A stretch of DNA of 36,411 nucleotides, from NCBI GenBank assembly GCA_040880235.1, contig JBBDIX010000023.1:1-36411 (forward strand), written 5' to 3'. Every line of letters starts with the position of its first letter. Within the stretch, counting starts at the first letter, position 1. This document shows, in pieces, positions 9,584 to 16,911 of the stretch. Below the pieces are notes generated by a model, which saw only the letters and a list, made by a program, of their open reading frames with translations, made no database searches and had not been told where the DNA came from. The translations under genes were made by a program, and so were the position numbers. The stretch is from JBBDIX01 sp040880235. GTDB lineage: Bacteria > Actinomycetota > Nitriliruptoria > Nitriliruptorales > Nitriliruptoraceae.

Positions 9584-10096
9584 TCAGCCCAGTGCGAGGG
9601 GCAGGGTCGCGCGCGGGGTGACGACCCCGACGATCGCGCCCCGGGCCCGTCCCGACCGCGCCACCTCGTCGAGGTGACCGGCCAGCACGGCGGGATCATC
9701 GAGCGGTGCCAGGTCGACCCCGTCCGCGACGACCAGCATGGTCCCCCGCCGTTGCAGGGACGCGTCGACCCATCCGGTGTCGAGCCCCGTGCGTGGGGCA
9801 CGCAACACCGTCGTGTCGGACTCGTCGACCATGCGCAGCTCGCCGCGGTCGATCACGAAGCCCAGTCGTGCACCGCGCACGAGCTGCTGGCCGAGGAACC
9901 CGTCGATGGTCGGCAGGCCGGCGGACTCGACGGCACGGCCGAGCACCCCCGCGTGCGCATCGTGGTCCAGCGCCACGACAACGAGCGGCTGACCGCTCAG
10001 CACGGTGGTCCGCACCCCGACGCCTGCAGAGCTGGTCCCTGTCGAGGCGTGCGGGGCGTCGTGCCCGACCTGCCGGTGTCCCGGTGACCCGATCAC
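9584..10096 (-). CDS. Hypothetical protein, unrecognised
   Basis: 170 aa with no family I recognise. No membrane segment, signal peptide, cysteine cluster or nucleotide-binding loop. The residue pattern looks like an alternating alpha/beta fold: a hydrophobic strand PLVVVALDHDAHAG, a strand GARLGFVIDRGELRMV, a strand GTMLVVADGVDLAP, and a C-terminal strand GAIVGVVTPRA. Frame use matches its neighbours and it ends 22 bp after the convergent ABC-F stop, so it is probably real. GTG at 10096 is preferred for its AGGAG four nt upstream; GTG at 10015 is an alternative giving 143 aa. It is divergent from the 5'-3' exonuclease, with overlapping -10 elements, which hints at shared regulation but not function. 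Confidence 0.65.
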   Translation of the reverse strand: MIGSPGHRQVGHDAPHASTGTSSAGVGVRTTVLSGQPLVVVALDHDAHAGVLGRAVESAGLPTIDGFLGQQLVRGARLGFVIDRGELRMVDESDTTVLRAPRTGLDTGWVDASLQRRGTMLVVADGVDLAPLDDPAVLAGHLDEVARSGRARGAIVGVVTPRATLPLALG

Positions 10097-10148
10097 GACA
10101 CTCCTGTTCTGCACCCACCGGTGTCCTGCATCCACGGTGCCGTGTCAC

Positions 10149-10158
10149 AGCGTATGTT
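10149..10158. promoter_or_regulatory. Candidate bidirectional -10 element
   Basis: The 10-mer AGCGTATGTT contains TATGTT on the plus strand (10153-10158, towards the exonuclease) and TACGCT on the minus strand (10154 to 10149, towards the hypothetical gene). The two hexamers share the central TA. Leaders would be about 33 nt and 46 nt. Confidence 0.4.
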
Positions 10159-10197
10159 CCCCCGGGGGCGCGCCGGTGCGCTCCAGGGGAGGTCGAC

Positions 10198-11208
10198 GTG
10201 TCCGAACGTCGCCCGACGGTGCTCGCCGTCGACGGCAACTCGCTCGGTCACCGCGCCTTCCACTCGCTGGGTGATGCGGCGGGCGGCGACCACACGATGG
10301 TGGGTGCCGTGGTGTCGATGTTCGCGTCGGTCTGGCGTCACGGTCCCTACGACGGTGTGCTCGTCGCGTTCGACCATCCCGTCAACAGACGCCGCGACGA
10401 CTGGCCGGAGTACAAGGCCAACCGATCCGCCGATCCCGGGATCGCCCCAGCGCTCGACCGGTTGCGCGACGATCTCGAGGCGGTGGGGATCCCTGTCGTG
10501 CACGAACACGGCGCCGAGGCGGACGACCTGCTGGCGGCGACCGCCGACGAGGTGGGCACGCTCGGTTGGCGCGTCGACCTGCTCAGTTCGGACCGTGACC
10601 TGATCGCCCTGGTCGATGGCCACGTGCGGCTGCTGCGTCCTCGGCAGACGTTCGCCGACCTCGTCGTCGAGGACCCGGATCGCGTGCGCGTCGATCACGG
10701 GATCGAACCCCGGCAGTACCACGATCTCGCCGCCCTGCGCGGAGACACCTCCGACGGGTTGGGCGGGGTCGTGGGCATCGGGCCGGCGATCGCCGCGCGC
10801 CTGCTGCGCGAGCATGGCGACGTGGAGGGGCTGTACGCCGCGCTCACCGACCTCCCGCCCCGCATCGAGTCCGCGCTGCGCGCCGCTCGCCCCGACGTCG
10901 AACGCAACCTGCTGCTGATGGCACCACTGCCCCACCTGCAGGTCGACGTGCGTCCCTGTGTCGACGTCTGGGATCCTGCTCGCGTCCGCGACCGCCTCGA
11001 CGGTCTCGGGGAGGCAACCGCCGCACGTCGGCTGTGGCGCGCCATCACCGAACCCCTGCCACCCGTCGCGCCGCCTCCACCGGCACCGCCGTGGGAACAA
11101 CCGCGTGACGGGTCCGATGACCCCCGCCCGGCGCGCAAGAACCGGGAGCTCGTCCCCCGCCACACCTCCTCGGCGACGACGGCACAGGACGCGCTGTTCG
11201 AGGCGTGA
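10198..11208 (+). CDS. Stand-alone 5'-3' exonuclease / flap endonuclease (PolA N-domain type)
   Basis: Removes RNA primers and 5' flaps in lagging-strand synthesis and repair with divalent metals. 336 aa, without polymerase domain, like actinobacterial FenA-type proteins. The PIN/FEN acidic set is complete: Asp12 (VDGN), Asp59 (VAFD), Glu107/Asp109/Asp110 (GAEADD), Asp132/Asp134 (SSDRD) and Asp183/Asp186 (RGDTSD). The arch segment with WPEYKANR (69-76) and the helix-3-turn-helix DNA-binding motif GGVVGIGPAIAARLL (189-203) follow. The last 65 residues are proline-rich and probably disordered. GTG at 10198 has AGGGGAGG at 5-nt spacing; an upstream extension in frame lacks similarity. Converges on the PBP4 gene with a 12-bp gap. 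Confidence 0.93.
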   Translation: MSERRPTVLAVDGNSLGHRAFHSLGDAAGGDHTMVGAVVSMFASVWRHGPYDGVLVAFDHPVNRRRDDWPEYKANRSADPGIAPALDRLRDDLEAVGIPVVHEHGAEADDLLAATADEVGTLGWRVDLLSSDRDLIALVDGHVRLLRPRQTFADLVVEDPDRVRVDHGIEPRQYHDLAALRGDTSDGLGGVVGIGPAIAARLLREHGDVEGLYAALTDLPPRIESALRAARPDVERNLLLMAPLPHLQVDVRPCVDVWDPARVRDRLDGLGEATAARRLWRAITEPLPPVAPPPPAPPWEQPRDGSDDPRPARKNRELVPRHTSSATTAQDALFEA

Positions 11209-11223
11209 CCCCACGTGAGGTCA
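11206..11223. terminator. Stop-codon inverted repeat with CACGTG core
   Basis: TGACC (11206-11210) pairs with GGTCA (11219-11223) around an 8-nt loop containing the palindrome CACGTG. The arms include the stop codons of the exonuclease and of the convergent carboxypeptidase. Arm and loop lengths equal those at 885-902. No T tract, so termination is only possible. Confidence 0.3.
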
Positions 11224-12867
11224 GCAGGCGATGGCCAGTTCGCCGAGTTCGAGCTCTCCCGGTTCGTCGACCGGCAGGCGCTCGACCTGACACGCGTGCA
11301 GATCGGCGGACAGCAGCAGGATGACCTCATCCATCGCGGCTCGGGCGACCCAGCGGTCGGCGTCCATGGCGTCGTTGGCCACCATCGCCACGTGGTGACG
11401 TTGGCCATCGGGCCCGACCGCCACCCCACTGATCGCCATCACGTCCCGCAACGAGCCGGTCTTTCCGTGGAAGACACCGTCCGCCACCGTGTCGCGCAGG
11501 CGATTGCGCAGTGTGCCGGACTGGCCCATCTGGGCCAGCAGCGACAGCCACTGCTCACCGAACAGGAGACGATCGACCTCCACGAGCGCACGGGTCGCGA
11601 GCCGATCCTCGCGGGACAGGCCCGACCCGTCGGCCAGGACCGCGGCGGAGAGGTCGATCCCGAGGTCCGCCATCGCGGCCGTCACGGCCACCGCTCCAGC
11701 ATCCCACGACACCACGCCCGTGTGGGCACGCCCGAGCGCACGAAACACGCCGTCCGCGAGGTGGTTGTCGCTGTACTCGACGGCGAAACGCATCAGGTCG
11801 ACGAGCGGTGGACTGCTCACGGTCGCCAGCCGCGACGACGTCGCATCCGTGGTACCCGACCGTCCGGCGCCCAGCACGGTCACCCCTCGGTCCTCGAGCA
11901 TGGCCACCAGGGCACGTGCGGCGTTCTCCGGGGGGTCGGGGACATGGTCGACACGCACGTCGAGCGGTTCCCGGACCTCACCGGTCCCGGAATTGCCAGG
12001 AGCATCGGACGCGTCCGGGCCCGTCGGATCCGGCGCGATGACGGACGGGGGCGCCTCACCCCCCGCGGGATCGTCACCCTCGTAGGTGACGATGGTCTCC
12101 AGTCCGGCGTCGACGGTGAGTTCCGCGTGGTGTCGTGCGTCGAAGTCACTGAGGTAGCGATCGAACCACCCCTCGGCCAGGGGCTCCCCCTCGTCGCGTG
12201 CGCTGCGGCCGACGACGTCGCCACGCACGACACGCAACCCCTGCGCCACCAGCGTGTCGGCCAGCACTGACATGCGGGTCGCCGGCCGGGCCGGGTAGAT
12301 CCACCGGATGTACTCATCGGTGGCCAGCGCTGGGTCTCCGTCCCCCACGATGACGAGGTCGCCCTGCAGCTCCCCGTCCGGCCCGATCGGCACGGTGGAC
12401 TCGACGTGGGTGACGAACCGATGGTCCGGACCGAACACCTCGAGGGCTGCAGCGGCCGTGATGACCTTGAGGGTCGACGCCGGGAGCACCGGTTCGTCGG
12501 GTCGCAGGGAGTACACCTCGCGGCCCCGATCGTCCACGATGAGCACCCCCCAGGTCACCGTGGGCGCCTGGGTGCTCGCGGCGGCGAACACCTCGGCGAT
12601 CTGGGCCTCGACGTCCTCCCGGCCGGGCGGTGGCGGTGGGACGGGCTGGGCAGGATCCGGCGTACCGCCGTCGCGGGGAGCGAAACCCGGAGCGACCGGG
12701 GCGGACGACGCGTCGACGTCTGGCGTGGTGCCGCCCTCGGCCCCGTCGCCGGTGGTCGAGCGGTCACCCGGAGACGCGATCTGGCAACCGAAGAGCGCCA
12801 GCACGAGAACGAGGTTCACCACGAGCAGAGGGACAGACGCCGAGCGTCGCGGGTCAGCTCGGCGCAT
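11221..12867 (-). CDS. dacB: D-alanyl-D-alanine carboxypeptidase / endopeptidase (PBP4, peptidase S13)
   Basis: Trims or cleaves peptidoglycan stem peptides outside the membrane. 548 aa. A short basic N-terminus and hydrophobic segment (about 12-26) end in LALFGC, which resembles a lipobox though Phe at -2 is unusual, so lipoprotein or signal anchor are both possible. A Pro/Asp/Gly-rich spacer (about 30-85) leads to the S13 domain. All three penicillin-binding motifs are present: Ser131-x-x-Lys134 (STLK), Ser366-Asp-Asn (SDN) and Lys469-Thr-Gly (KTG); the long insertion between the first two is typical of PBP4. ATG at 12867 overlaps the end of the upstream sigma gene by 14 bp, suggesting coupled translation. 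Final gene of the sigma-containing minus-strand run. Confidence 0.93.
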   Translation of the reverse strand: MRRADPRRSASVPLLVVNLVLVLALFGCQIASPGDRSTTGDGAEGGTTPDVDASSAPVAPGFAPRDGGTPDPAQPVPPPPPGREDVEAQIAEVFAAASTQAPTVTWGVLIVDDRGREVYSLRPDEPVLPASTLKVITAAAALEVFGPDHRFVTHVESTVPIGPDGELQGDLVIVGDGDPALATDEYIRWIYPARPATRMSVLADTLVAQGLRVVRGDVVGRSARDEGEPLAEGWFDRYLSDFDARHHAELTVDAGLETIVTYEGDDPAGGEAPPSVIAPDPTGPDASDAPGNSGTGEVREPLDVRVDHVPDPPENAARALVAMLEDRGVTVLGAGRSGTTDATSSRLATVSSPPLVDLMRFAVEYSDNHLADGVFRALGRAHTGVVSWDAGAVAVTAAMADLGIDLSAAVLADGSGLSREDRLATRALVEVDRLLFGEQWLSLLAQMGQSGTLRNRLRDTVADGVFHGKTGSLRDVMAISGVAVGPDGQRHHVAMVANDAMDADRWVARAAMDEVILLLSADLHACQVERLPVDEPGELELGELAIAC

Positions 12868-13990
12868 CGACACTGTCGAGCAGGCCGCGGAGCTGGAAGC
12901 CACGGGAGGGGTGGCGCAGCTTCGTCAGCGTCTTCTTCTCGATCTGCCGGATGCGTTCACGAGTCAGGCCGAACTGCGCGCCGATGTCCTCGAGCGTGTG
13001 TTCCTCCCCGTCCATCAGGCCATATCGCAGCATCAGCACCGTGCGTTCTCGGTCCGTGAGGGCAGACAGGGCGCGCTCCACCTCGCGTCGGGAGAGCACC
13101 GAGGTCGCGGAGGACTCGGGGTCGACTGCAGTCTCGTCGGCGACGAGCTCGCCCATGGTGGCGTCGCCGTCCTCGCCGATTGGCTTGTCGAGACTGGCGA
13201 CGTCCTGCGCCGCGAGCTTGACCTCGCGCAGCCGTTCGAGTGGGAGGTCGAGCTCGGCGGCGATCTCCAGTTCGGTGGGTTCGCGACCGAGCTGCTGGAG
13301 CAGGGCGAACTCTGCGTAGCGAACCTTGCCCATCAGTTCGTGGACGTGTACCGGGAGGCGCACCGTGCGCCCGGTGTTGGCAAGTCCCCGCTGAAGCGCC
13401 TGTCGGATCCACCAGGTGGCGTAGGTCGAGAACTTGTAGCCCTTCGTGTGGTCGAACTTCTCGACGCCGCGGATCAGGCCGAGGTTGCCCTCCTGGATCA
13501 GCGACAGCAGGTCGACCCCTCGACCACGGAACTTGCGGGCAACGGACACGACCAGGCGCAGGTTTGCGCGGATCATGTGATCCTTGGCCCGGTCACCGCC
13601 GCGCGTGATGAGTCGCAGCTGTGCCTTGCGTCGTGGCTGCAGGCTGACGCCGTTGCCGAGCACATGACTCGCGGCCAGGCCCGCCTGGTACCGCTTGGCG
13701 AGGTCGACCTCCTGCTCGGGGGTGAGCAGGTCGGTCCGGCCGATCTCGTTGAGGTACTGCCGCACGGAGTCCGATGAGGCCGACAGCGGCGTGGCCTCGG
13801 GGCGGTCGGCGTCCTCGACCAGGTCGTCGAGCACCTGCATGCCGAGGTCACGCGCCCCCTGGGCGGTGTCCTCGACCCAGGTCTCTGCATGGGTCAGCGG
13901 ATCGAAGAGCTCCTGCAGCTCGGACAGCAGCACGTACCCGCGCGACGCGCCCCGTTCGAACAGTTCGGAGATGGGGGTGACGTCACTCAA
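12854..13990 (-). CDS. RNA polymerase sigma factor, RpoD/SigA family (paralogue 1)
   Basis: Promoter-recognition subunit of RNA polymerase, 378 aa. Regions in order: a short region 1.1-like domain (about 6-57, containing RGYVLLSELQEL and a terminal GMQVLDD); region 1.2 from about 74 (VRQYLNEIGRTDLL); region 2 (about 141-211) with core-binding LIQEGNLGL and melting motif KGYKFSTYATWWIRQ, all aromatic residues kept; region 3 with PVHVHE, matching the extended -10 contacts (His455/Glu458 in E. coli RpoD); region 4.2 TRERIRQIEKKTLTKLRHPSR. The residue matching E. coli Thr440 is Gln. Start is TTG at 13990, since an in-frame stop lies just upstream and no better codon follows; GAGG is 7 nt upstream. 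The leader carries the 11-bp repeat at 13983-14059. It could be the principal sigma or a group 2 paralogue. Confidence 0.95.
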   Translation of the reverse strand: MSDVTPISELFERGASRGYVLLSELQELFDPLTHAETWVEDTAQGARDLGMQVLDDLVEDADRPEATPLSASSDSVRQYLNEIGRTDLLTPEQEVDLAKRYQAGLAASHVLGNGVSLQPRRKAQLRLITRGGDRAKDHMIRANLRLVVSVARKFRGRGVDLLSLIQEGNLGLIRGVEKFDHTKGYKFSTYATWWIRQALQRGLANTGRTVRLPVHVHELMGKVRYAEFALLQQLGREPTELEIAAELDLPLERLREVKLAAQDVASLDKPIGEDGDATMGELVADETAVDPESSATSVLSRREVERALSALTDRERTVLMLRYGLMDGEEHTLEDIGAQFGLTRERIRQIEKKTLTKLRHPSRGFQLRGLLDSVDAPS

Positions 13991-14059
13991 CGCTCGGCCT
14001 CGCGCGGCTCACTGGCTGCTCACATGTGACTCACTTGTGGCTCACCTGTTGCTGGACAC
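13983..14059 (-). repeat. 11-bp-period GTGAG repeat forming overlapping mini-ORFs in the sigma leader
   Basis: Read on the minus strand, GTGAG occurs at exact 11-nt steps (beginning at 14045, 14034, 14023, 14012), with variable 6-nt spacers CCACAA, TCACAT and CAGCCA. Each GTG opens a tiny frame whose TGA overlaps the next GTG as GTGA: 14045-14031 (V-S-H-K), 14034-14020 (V-S-H-M), 14023-14009 (V-S-S-Q). An upstream 18-nt frame at 14059-14042 (V-S-S-N-R) ends on the first, and 14012-13983 (nine codons) ends just inside the sigma gene, overlapping its TTG at 13990. The repeat lies downstream of the predicted start of transcription. An 11-nt spacing of GTGA automatically produces such frames, so their use is a hypothesis. 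Confidence 0.8.
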
Positions 14060-14126
14060 CTGATCGCGGTCGCACTCCGGGGGCACCACGCCGGCACGGG
14101 TGCAGGTCAGGGCGACGAGGGGGCGC

Positions 14127-14155
14127 ATGGTACGGCCATCCGGCGCACCCGTCAG
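14127..14155 (-). promoter_or_regulatory. Candidate promoter of sigma paralogue 1
   Basis: On the minus strand, -35 CTGACG (14155 to 14150) is followed by a 17-nt spacer and -10 TACCAT (14132 to 14127). The -35 overlaps the YibE stop codon. Predicted transcription start near 14120 gives a leader of about 130 nt that contains the whole GTGAG repeat. Confidence 0.5.
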
Positions 14156-15645
14156 CGCGTGGGCCGCGATCCGCCGGACTCGTCGCCGCCTTCCGACCCG
14201 TCGGACCCGGAGGCATGCGGGTCGCCCGACGTCCCGGTGGGCTGGTCGGGGTCCCGGGCCTCCTCGCCGGGCCGTGGTGCATCCACCTCCTTGCGCAGGT
14301 GGTCGAGCCAGGAGCGGTACTCCTGCTCGTCGGTCTGGTCGAGCGCCGAGGGCGCGGAGGGGTCGTGCCCGGCGGACTCGGGCCGACGCCGCGCTGCTGG
14401 TGCCACCGACCGGTCGCGGGCAGGTGGCTGCACGCTGCCTGTGCCACGAGCTCCGAGCGTCGGAGACGGACCCCGCCCGGGCGTGTGGCCACGACCTGCC
14501 GTCGGCGCGTCCGGCGACCGACGAACGGCGACGGTCACCGCGAGCGCCGTGGTGAACGGCACGGCGGCGATGAGCCCCAGTGAGCCGACCACGGTCTTGA
14601 CGATCTCCTCGGCGAGGACCTCGGAGTTGATGATCTCGGCCAGAGGCAGGCCACTGGTGGAGAACAGCACGAGCAGGGCCAGCGACGCTCCGGCATAGGC
14701 CAGGAACAGGGTGTTGACCACCGACGCGATGTGGTCACGCCCGACCTTCATGGCACGAGCGAACAGCGAGCCCCAGGTGAGTCGGCGGTTCGCGTCGTGC
14801 AACGCGAACACGGTCGACGCCTGACTCACCGTGACGTCGTCGAGCACGCCGAGCGCGGCGATGATCAGTCCGGCGAGCACGAGTCCCTGCAGGTCGAGAC
14901 CCTCGATGGCGAACCGGGCGAACACGGCGTCGTCGGACGCGAAGCCGGTGATCTTGCCCTCCCCGATGAAGACCAGTGCAAGCCCGATGGTCAGGATGAG
15001 GGACGCCGCGGTCCCGATCACGGCGGCCGTCGTCATCTCGTTGAGCCCATGGGTCATGTAGAGCGTGACGATCATCACCGCCATTGCACCGACCAGTGCC
15101 ACGAGCGGTGGACTGCTCCCGGCCAGGATTGCTGGCACGATGAACTGCACGACGATCAGCAGGCTCGCTCCCAGTCCGATCAGGGCACGCAGCCCGTGCC
15201 AGCGGCTCACGAGCAGCACCGCGGCGATGAAGATGCCCACGAGCAGACGCAGGACAGGGGTCCGCTGGAAGTCGTTGACGTAGTACTCGAACGTGTCCTC
15301 GCCGACCTGCACGAGCGCCAGGGTGACCTGGTCACCCTCCTCGAACTCGGGATACCCGTCGGCGAACACCTCGAGGTTGACGATCTCGCCCTGATCGTCG
15401 CCGTCCATGAGCCACAGGCTCAGCAACGCGATGTCGCCCCGAGAGCCGGTTATCGGATCGACATCGCCTGGGATCACCTGCACGGCGCGAACCTCGGCGG
15501 CCACGACGTCACCGACCGGGGCGTCGCGCTCGGGGAGGTCCGCGGCGCTGGGCCACAGGGCGATCAGGCCAGCGATCGTCGCGACCAGCACGAGGGCGAC
15601 GACGACGAGCAGTCGCCGGTGTGTGCGCGTACCGAGGTCGATCAT
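14152..15645 (-). CDS. YibE/F family multipass membrane protein
   Basis: Family of unknown biochemical role. 497 aa. A first membrane segment (11-31) is followed by a roughly 100-residue extracytoplasmic domain rich in Asp/Glu (about 32-130), then seven further predicted segments: 131-147, 151-175, 179-199, 206-228, 253-273, 307-330 and 347-374. The family motif LGVLDDVTVSQ is at 265-275. The last 120 residues are a hydrophilic, Pro/Asp/Arg-rich cytoplasmic tail, probably disordered and longer than the core family requires. ATG at 15645 has AGGAC upstream and begins just before the first membrane segment. It lies between two sigma paralogues on the same strand; a strong hairpin separates it from the upstream one. 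Confidence 0.88.
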   Translation of the reverse strand: MIDLGTRTHRRLLVVVALVLVATIAGLIALWPSAADLPERDAPVGDVVAAEVRAVQVIPGDVDPITGSRGDIALLSLWLMDGDDQGEIVNLEVFADGYPEFEEGDQVTLALVQVGEDTFEYYVNDFQRTPVLRLLVGIFIAAVLLVSRWHGLRALIGLGASLLIVVQFIVPAILAGSSPPLVALVGAMAVMIVTLYMTHGLNEMTTAAVIGTAASLILTIGLALVFIGEGKITGFASDDAVFARFAIEGLDLQGLVLAGLIIAALGVLDDVTVSQASTVFALHDANRRLTWGSLFARAMKVGRDHIASVVNTLFLAYAGASLALLVLFSTSGLPLAEIINSEVLAEEIVKTVVGSLGLIAAVPFTTALAVTVAVRRSPDAPTAGRGHTPGRGPSPTLGARGTGSVQPPARDRSVAPAARRRPESAGHDPSAPSALDQTDEQEYRSWLDHLRKEVDAPRPGEEARDPDQPTGTSGDPHASGSDGSEGGDESGGSRPTR

Positions 15646-15687
15646 CGGGGGTCCTGGCGTCGGCGGACAGGGACGCGCCGATGGTAG

Positions 15688-15721
15688 GACGATGCCCGCC
15701 ACTTCAGTGGCGGGCATCGTC
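15688..15721 (-). terminator. Perfect 16-bp-stem hairpin after sigma paralogue 2
   Basis: Bases 15688-15703 and 15706-15721 are exact inverted complements, beginning GACGATGCCCGCC, with a 2-nt gap (effectively a 4-nt loop). It lies 33 bp after the sigma stop and 43 bp before the YibE start. No T tract follows, as is common for actinobacterial terminators. The symmetry makes it readable on both strands, but only minus-strand genes flank it. Confidence 0.7.
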
Positions 15722-15753
15722 TCATCGATCTGTGGGCGGTCCGACCGGGCCGA

Positions 15754-16911
15754 TCAGGCTGCCCGGTCGAGCACGTCGAGCAGGCCCGACAGGTTGTGTG
15801 CCCGGGACGGGTGGCGCAGCTTCGCCAACGCACGGTTCTGCATCTGTCGGATGCGCTCCCGGGTCAGTCCGAAGTGTTCACCGATCTCCTCGAGCGTCAT
15901 CGGCTCCTCACCGTGGAGTCCGAAGCGCAGGACGAGGATGATCCGCTCACGCTCGTCGAGTTCCGACAGCGCTGCATCGATCTGGCTCATCGCGTCGCCC
16001 TCGAGGGCGGTGTCGGCCGGATCGACGCCGGACTGGTCGGCGATGAGGTCCCCCATCGTCGCGTCGCCGTCCTCACCGATGGGACGGTCGAGGCTGACGA
16101 GTTCCTGCATCGCGTCGCGGACCTCACGGACGCGTTGCGCCGTCAGGCCGATCTCTTCGGCGACCTCGTCCTCGGTGGGGTCTCCACCCTTCTGTTGGCG
16201 TAGACGCAGTTCGGCGGCGCGGAGCTTGCCGTACAGCTCCCACACGTGGGCCGGGACCCGGATGGTTCGTCCCTTGCTCGCGACCCCTCGCTGGAGTGCC
16301 TGGCGGATCCACCACACCGCGTAGGTGGAGAACTTGTAGCCCTTCGTGTGGTCGAACTTCTCCACCGCGCGCAGCAACCCCAGATTGCCCTCCTGGATGA
16401 GCTCGATGAAGTCGAGGTCACGTCCGGAGAACTTGCGTGCCTGTGGTACGACGAGCCGGAGGTTGGCCTGGACCATGCGCTCCTTGGAGCGTTCACCGTC
16501 ACGGCTGATCTGTCGCAGGCGAGCCTTGCGCGCTCGCGTGAGGGAGGCGTCCTCCCGGATCATCCGGTCGGCGGCGAGTCCGGCCTGGTAGCGCTTGGCC
16601 AGGTCCGCCTCGTCCTCCTTGGTCAGCAGGGCGTGCTTGCCCGCATCGTTGAGGTACTGGCGAACCAGGTCGGTCGTCAGCGCGGACGAGTGGTCGATGA
16701 CCTCCTCGGGCGCGTCGTCGGCCACGTCGTCGATGACCTGGAGCTCCTGGCCCCGGGCCTCGGTGATGACGTCCTCGATCCAGTTGTCGCCGTGCAGCTC
16801 GGGCACGTGCAGTTCCTGCAGTTCCGAGAGCAGCACGTAGCCACGCTCGGACGAGCGCTCGAGCAGTTCCTCGACGGCAACCTCTGCGGTGGGCAGATCG
16901 GTGCGGTTCAC
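15754..16911 (-). CDS. RNA polymerase sigma factor, RpoD/SigA family (paralogue 2)
   Basis: 385 aa, clearly paralogous to the sigma factor at 12854-13990. Region 1.1-like domain (about 12-66: ERGYVLLSELQEL, ending in ELQVIDD), region 1.2 (VRQYLNDAGKHALL), region 2 with LIQEGNLGL and KGYKFSTYAVWWIRQ, region 3 with PAHVWE keeping the His and Glu of extended -10 recognition, and region 4.2 TRERIRQMQNRALAKLRHPSR. As in the paralogue, the Thr440-equivalent is Gln (RQALQRG). Differences cluster in region 2.1 (LVVPQARKFSGRDLD versus LVVSVARKFRGRGVD), region 3 and the 4.2 helix. GTG at 16911 is chosen for the AGGAGG four nt upstream; codons beyond it show no sigma similarity. Preceded by a 381-bp non-coding stretch and followed by a strong hairpin, so it is likely a separate transcript. 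Confidence 0.95.
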   Translation of the reverse strand: MNRTDLPTAEVAVEELLERSSERGYVLLSELQELHVPELHGDNWIEDVITEARGQELQVIDDVADDAPEEVIDHSSALTTDLVRQYLNDAGKHALLTKEDEADLAKRYQAGLAADRMIREDASLTRARKARLRQISRDGERSKERMVQANLRLVVPQARKFSGRDLDFIELIQEGNLGLLRAVEKFDHTKGYKFSTYAVWWIRQALQRGVASKGRTIRVPAHVWELYGKLRAAELRLRQQKGGDPTEDEVAEEIGLTAQRVREVRDAMQELVSLDRPIGEDGDATMGDLIADQSGVDPADTALEGDAMSQIDAALSELDERERIILVLRFGLHGEEPMTLEEIGEHFGLTRERIRQMQNRALAKLRHPSRAHNLSGLLDVLDRAA

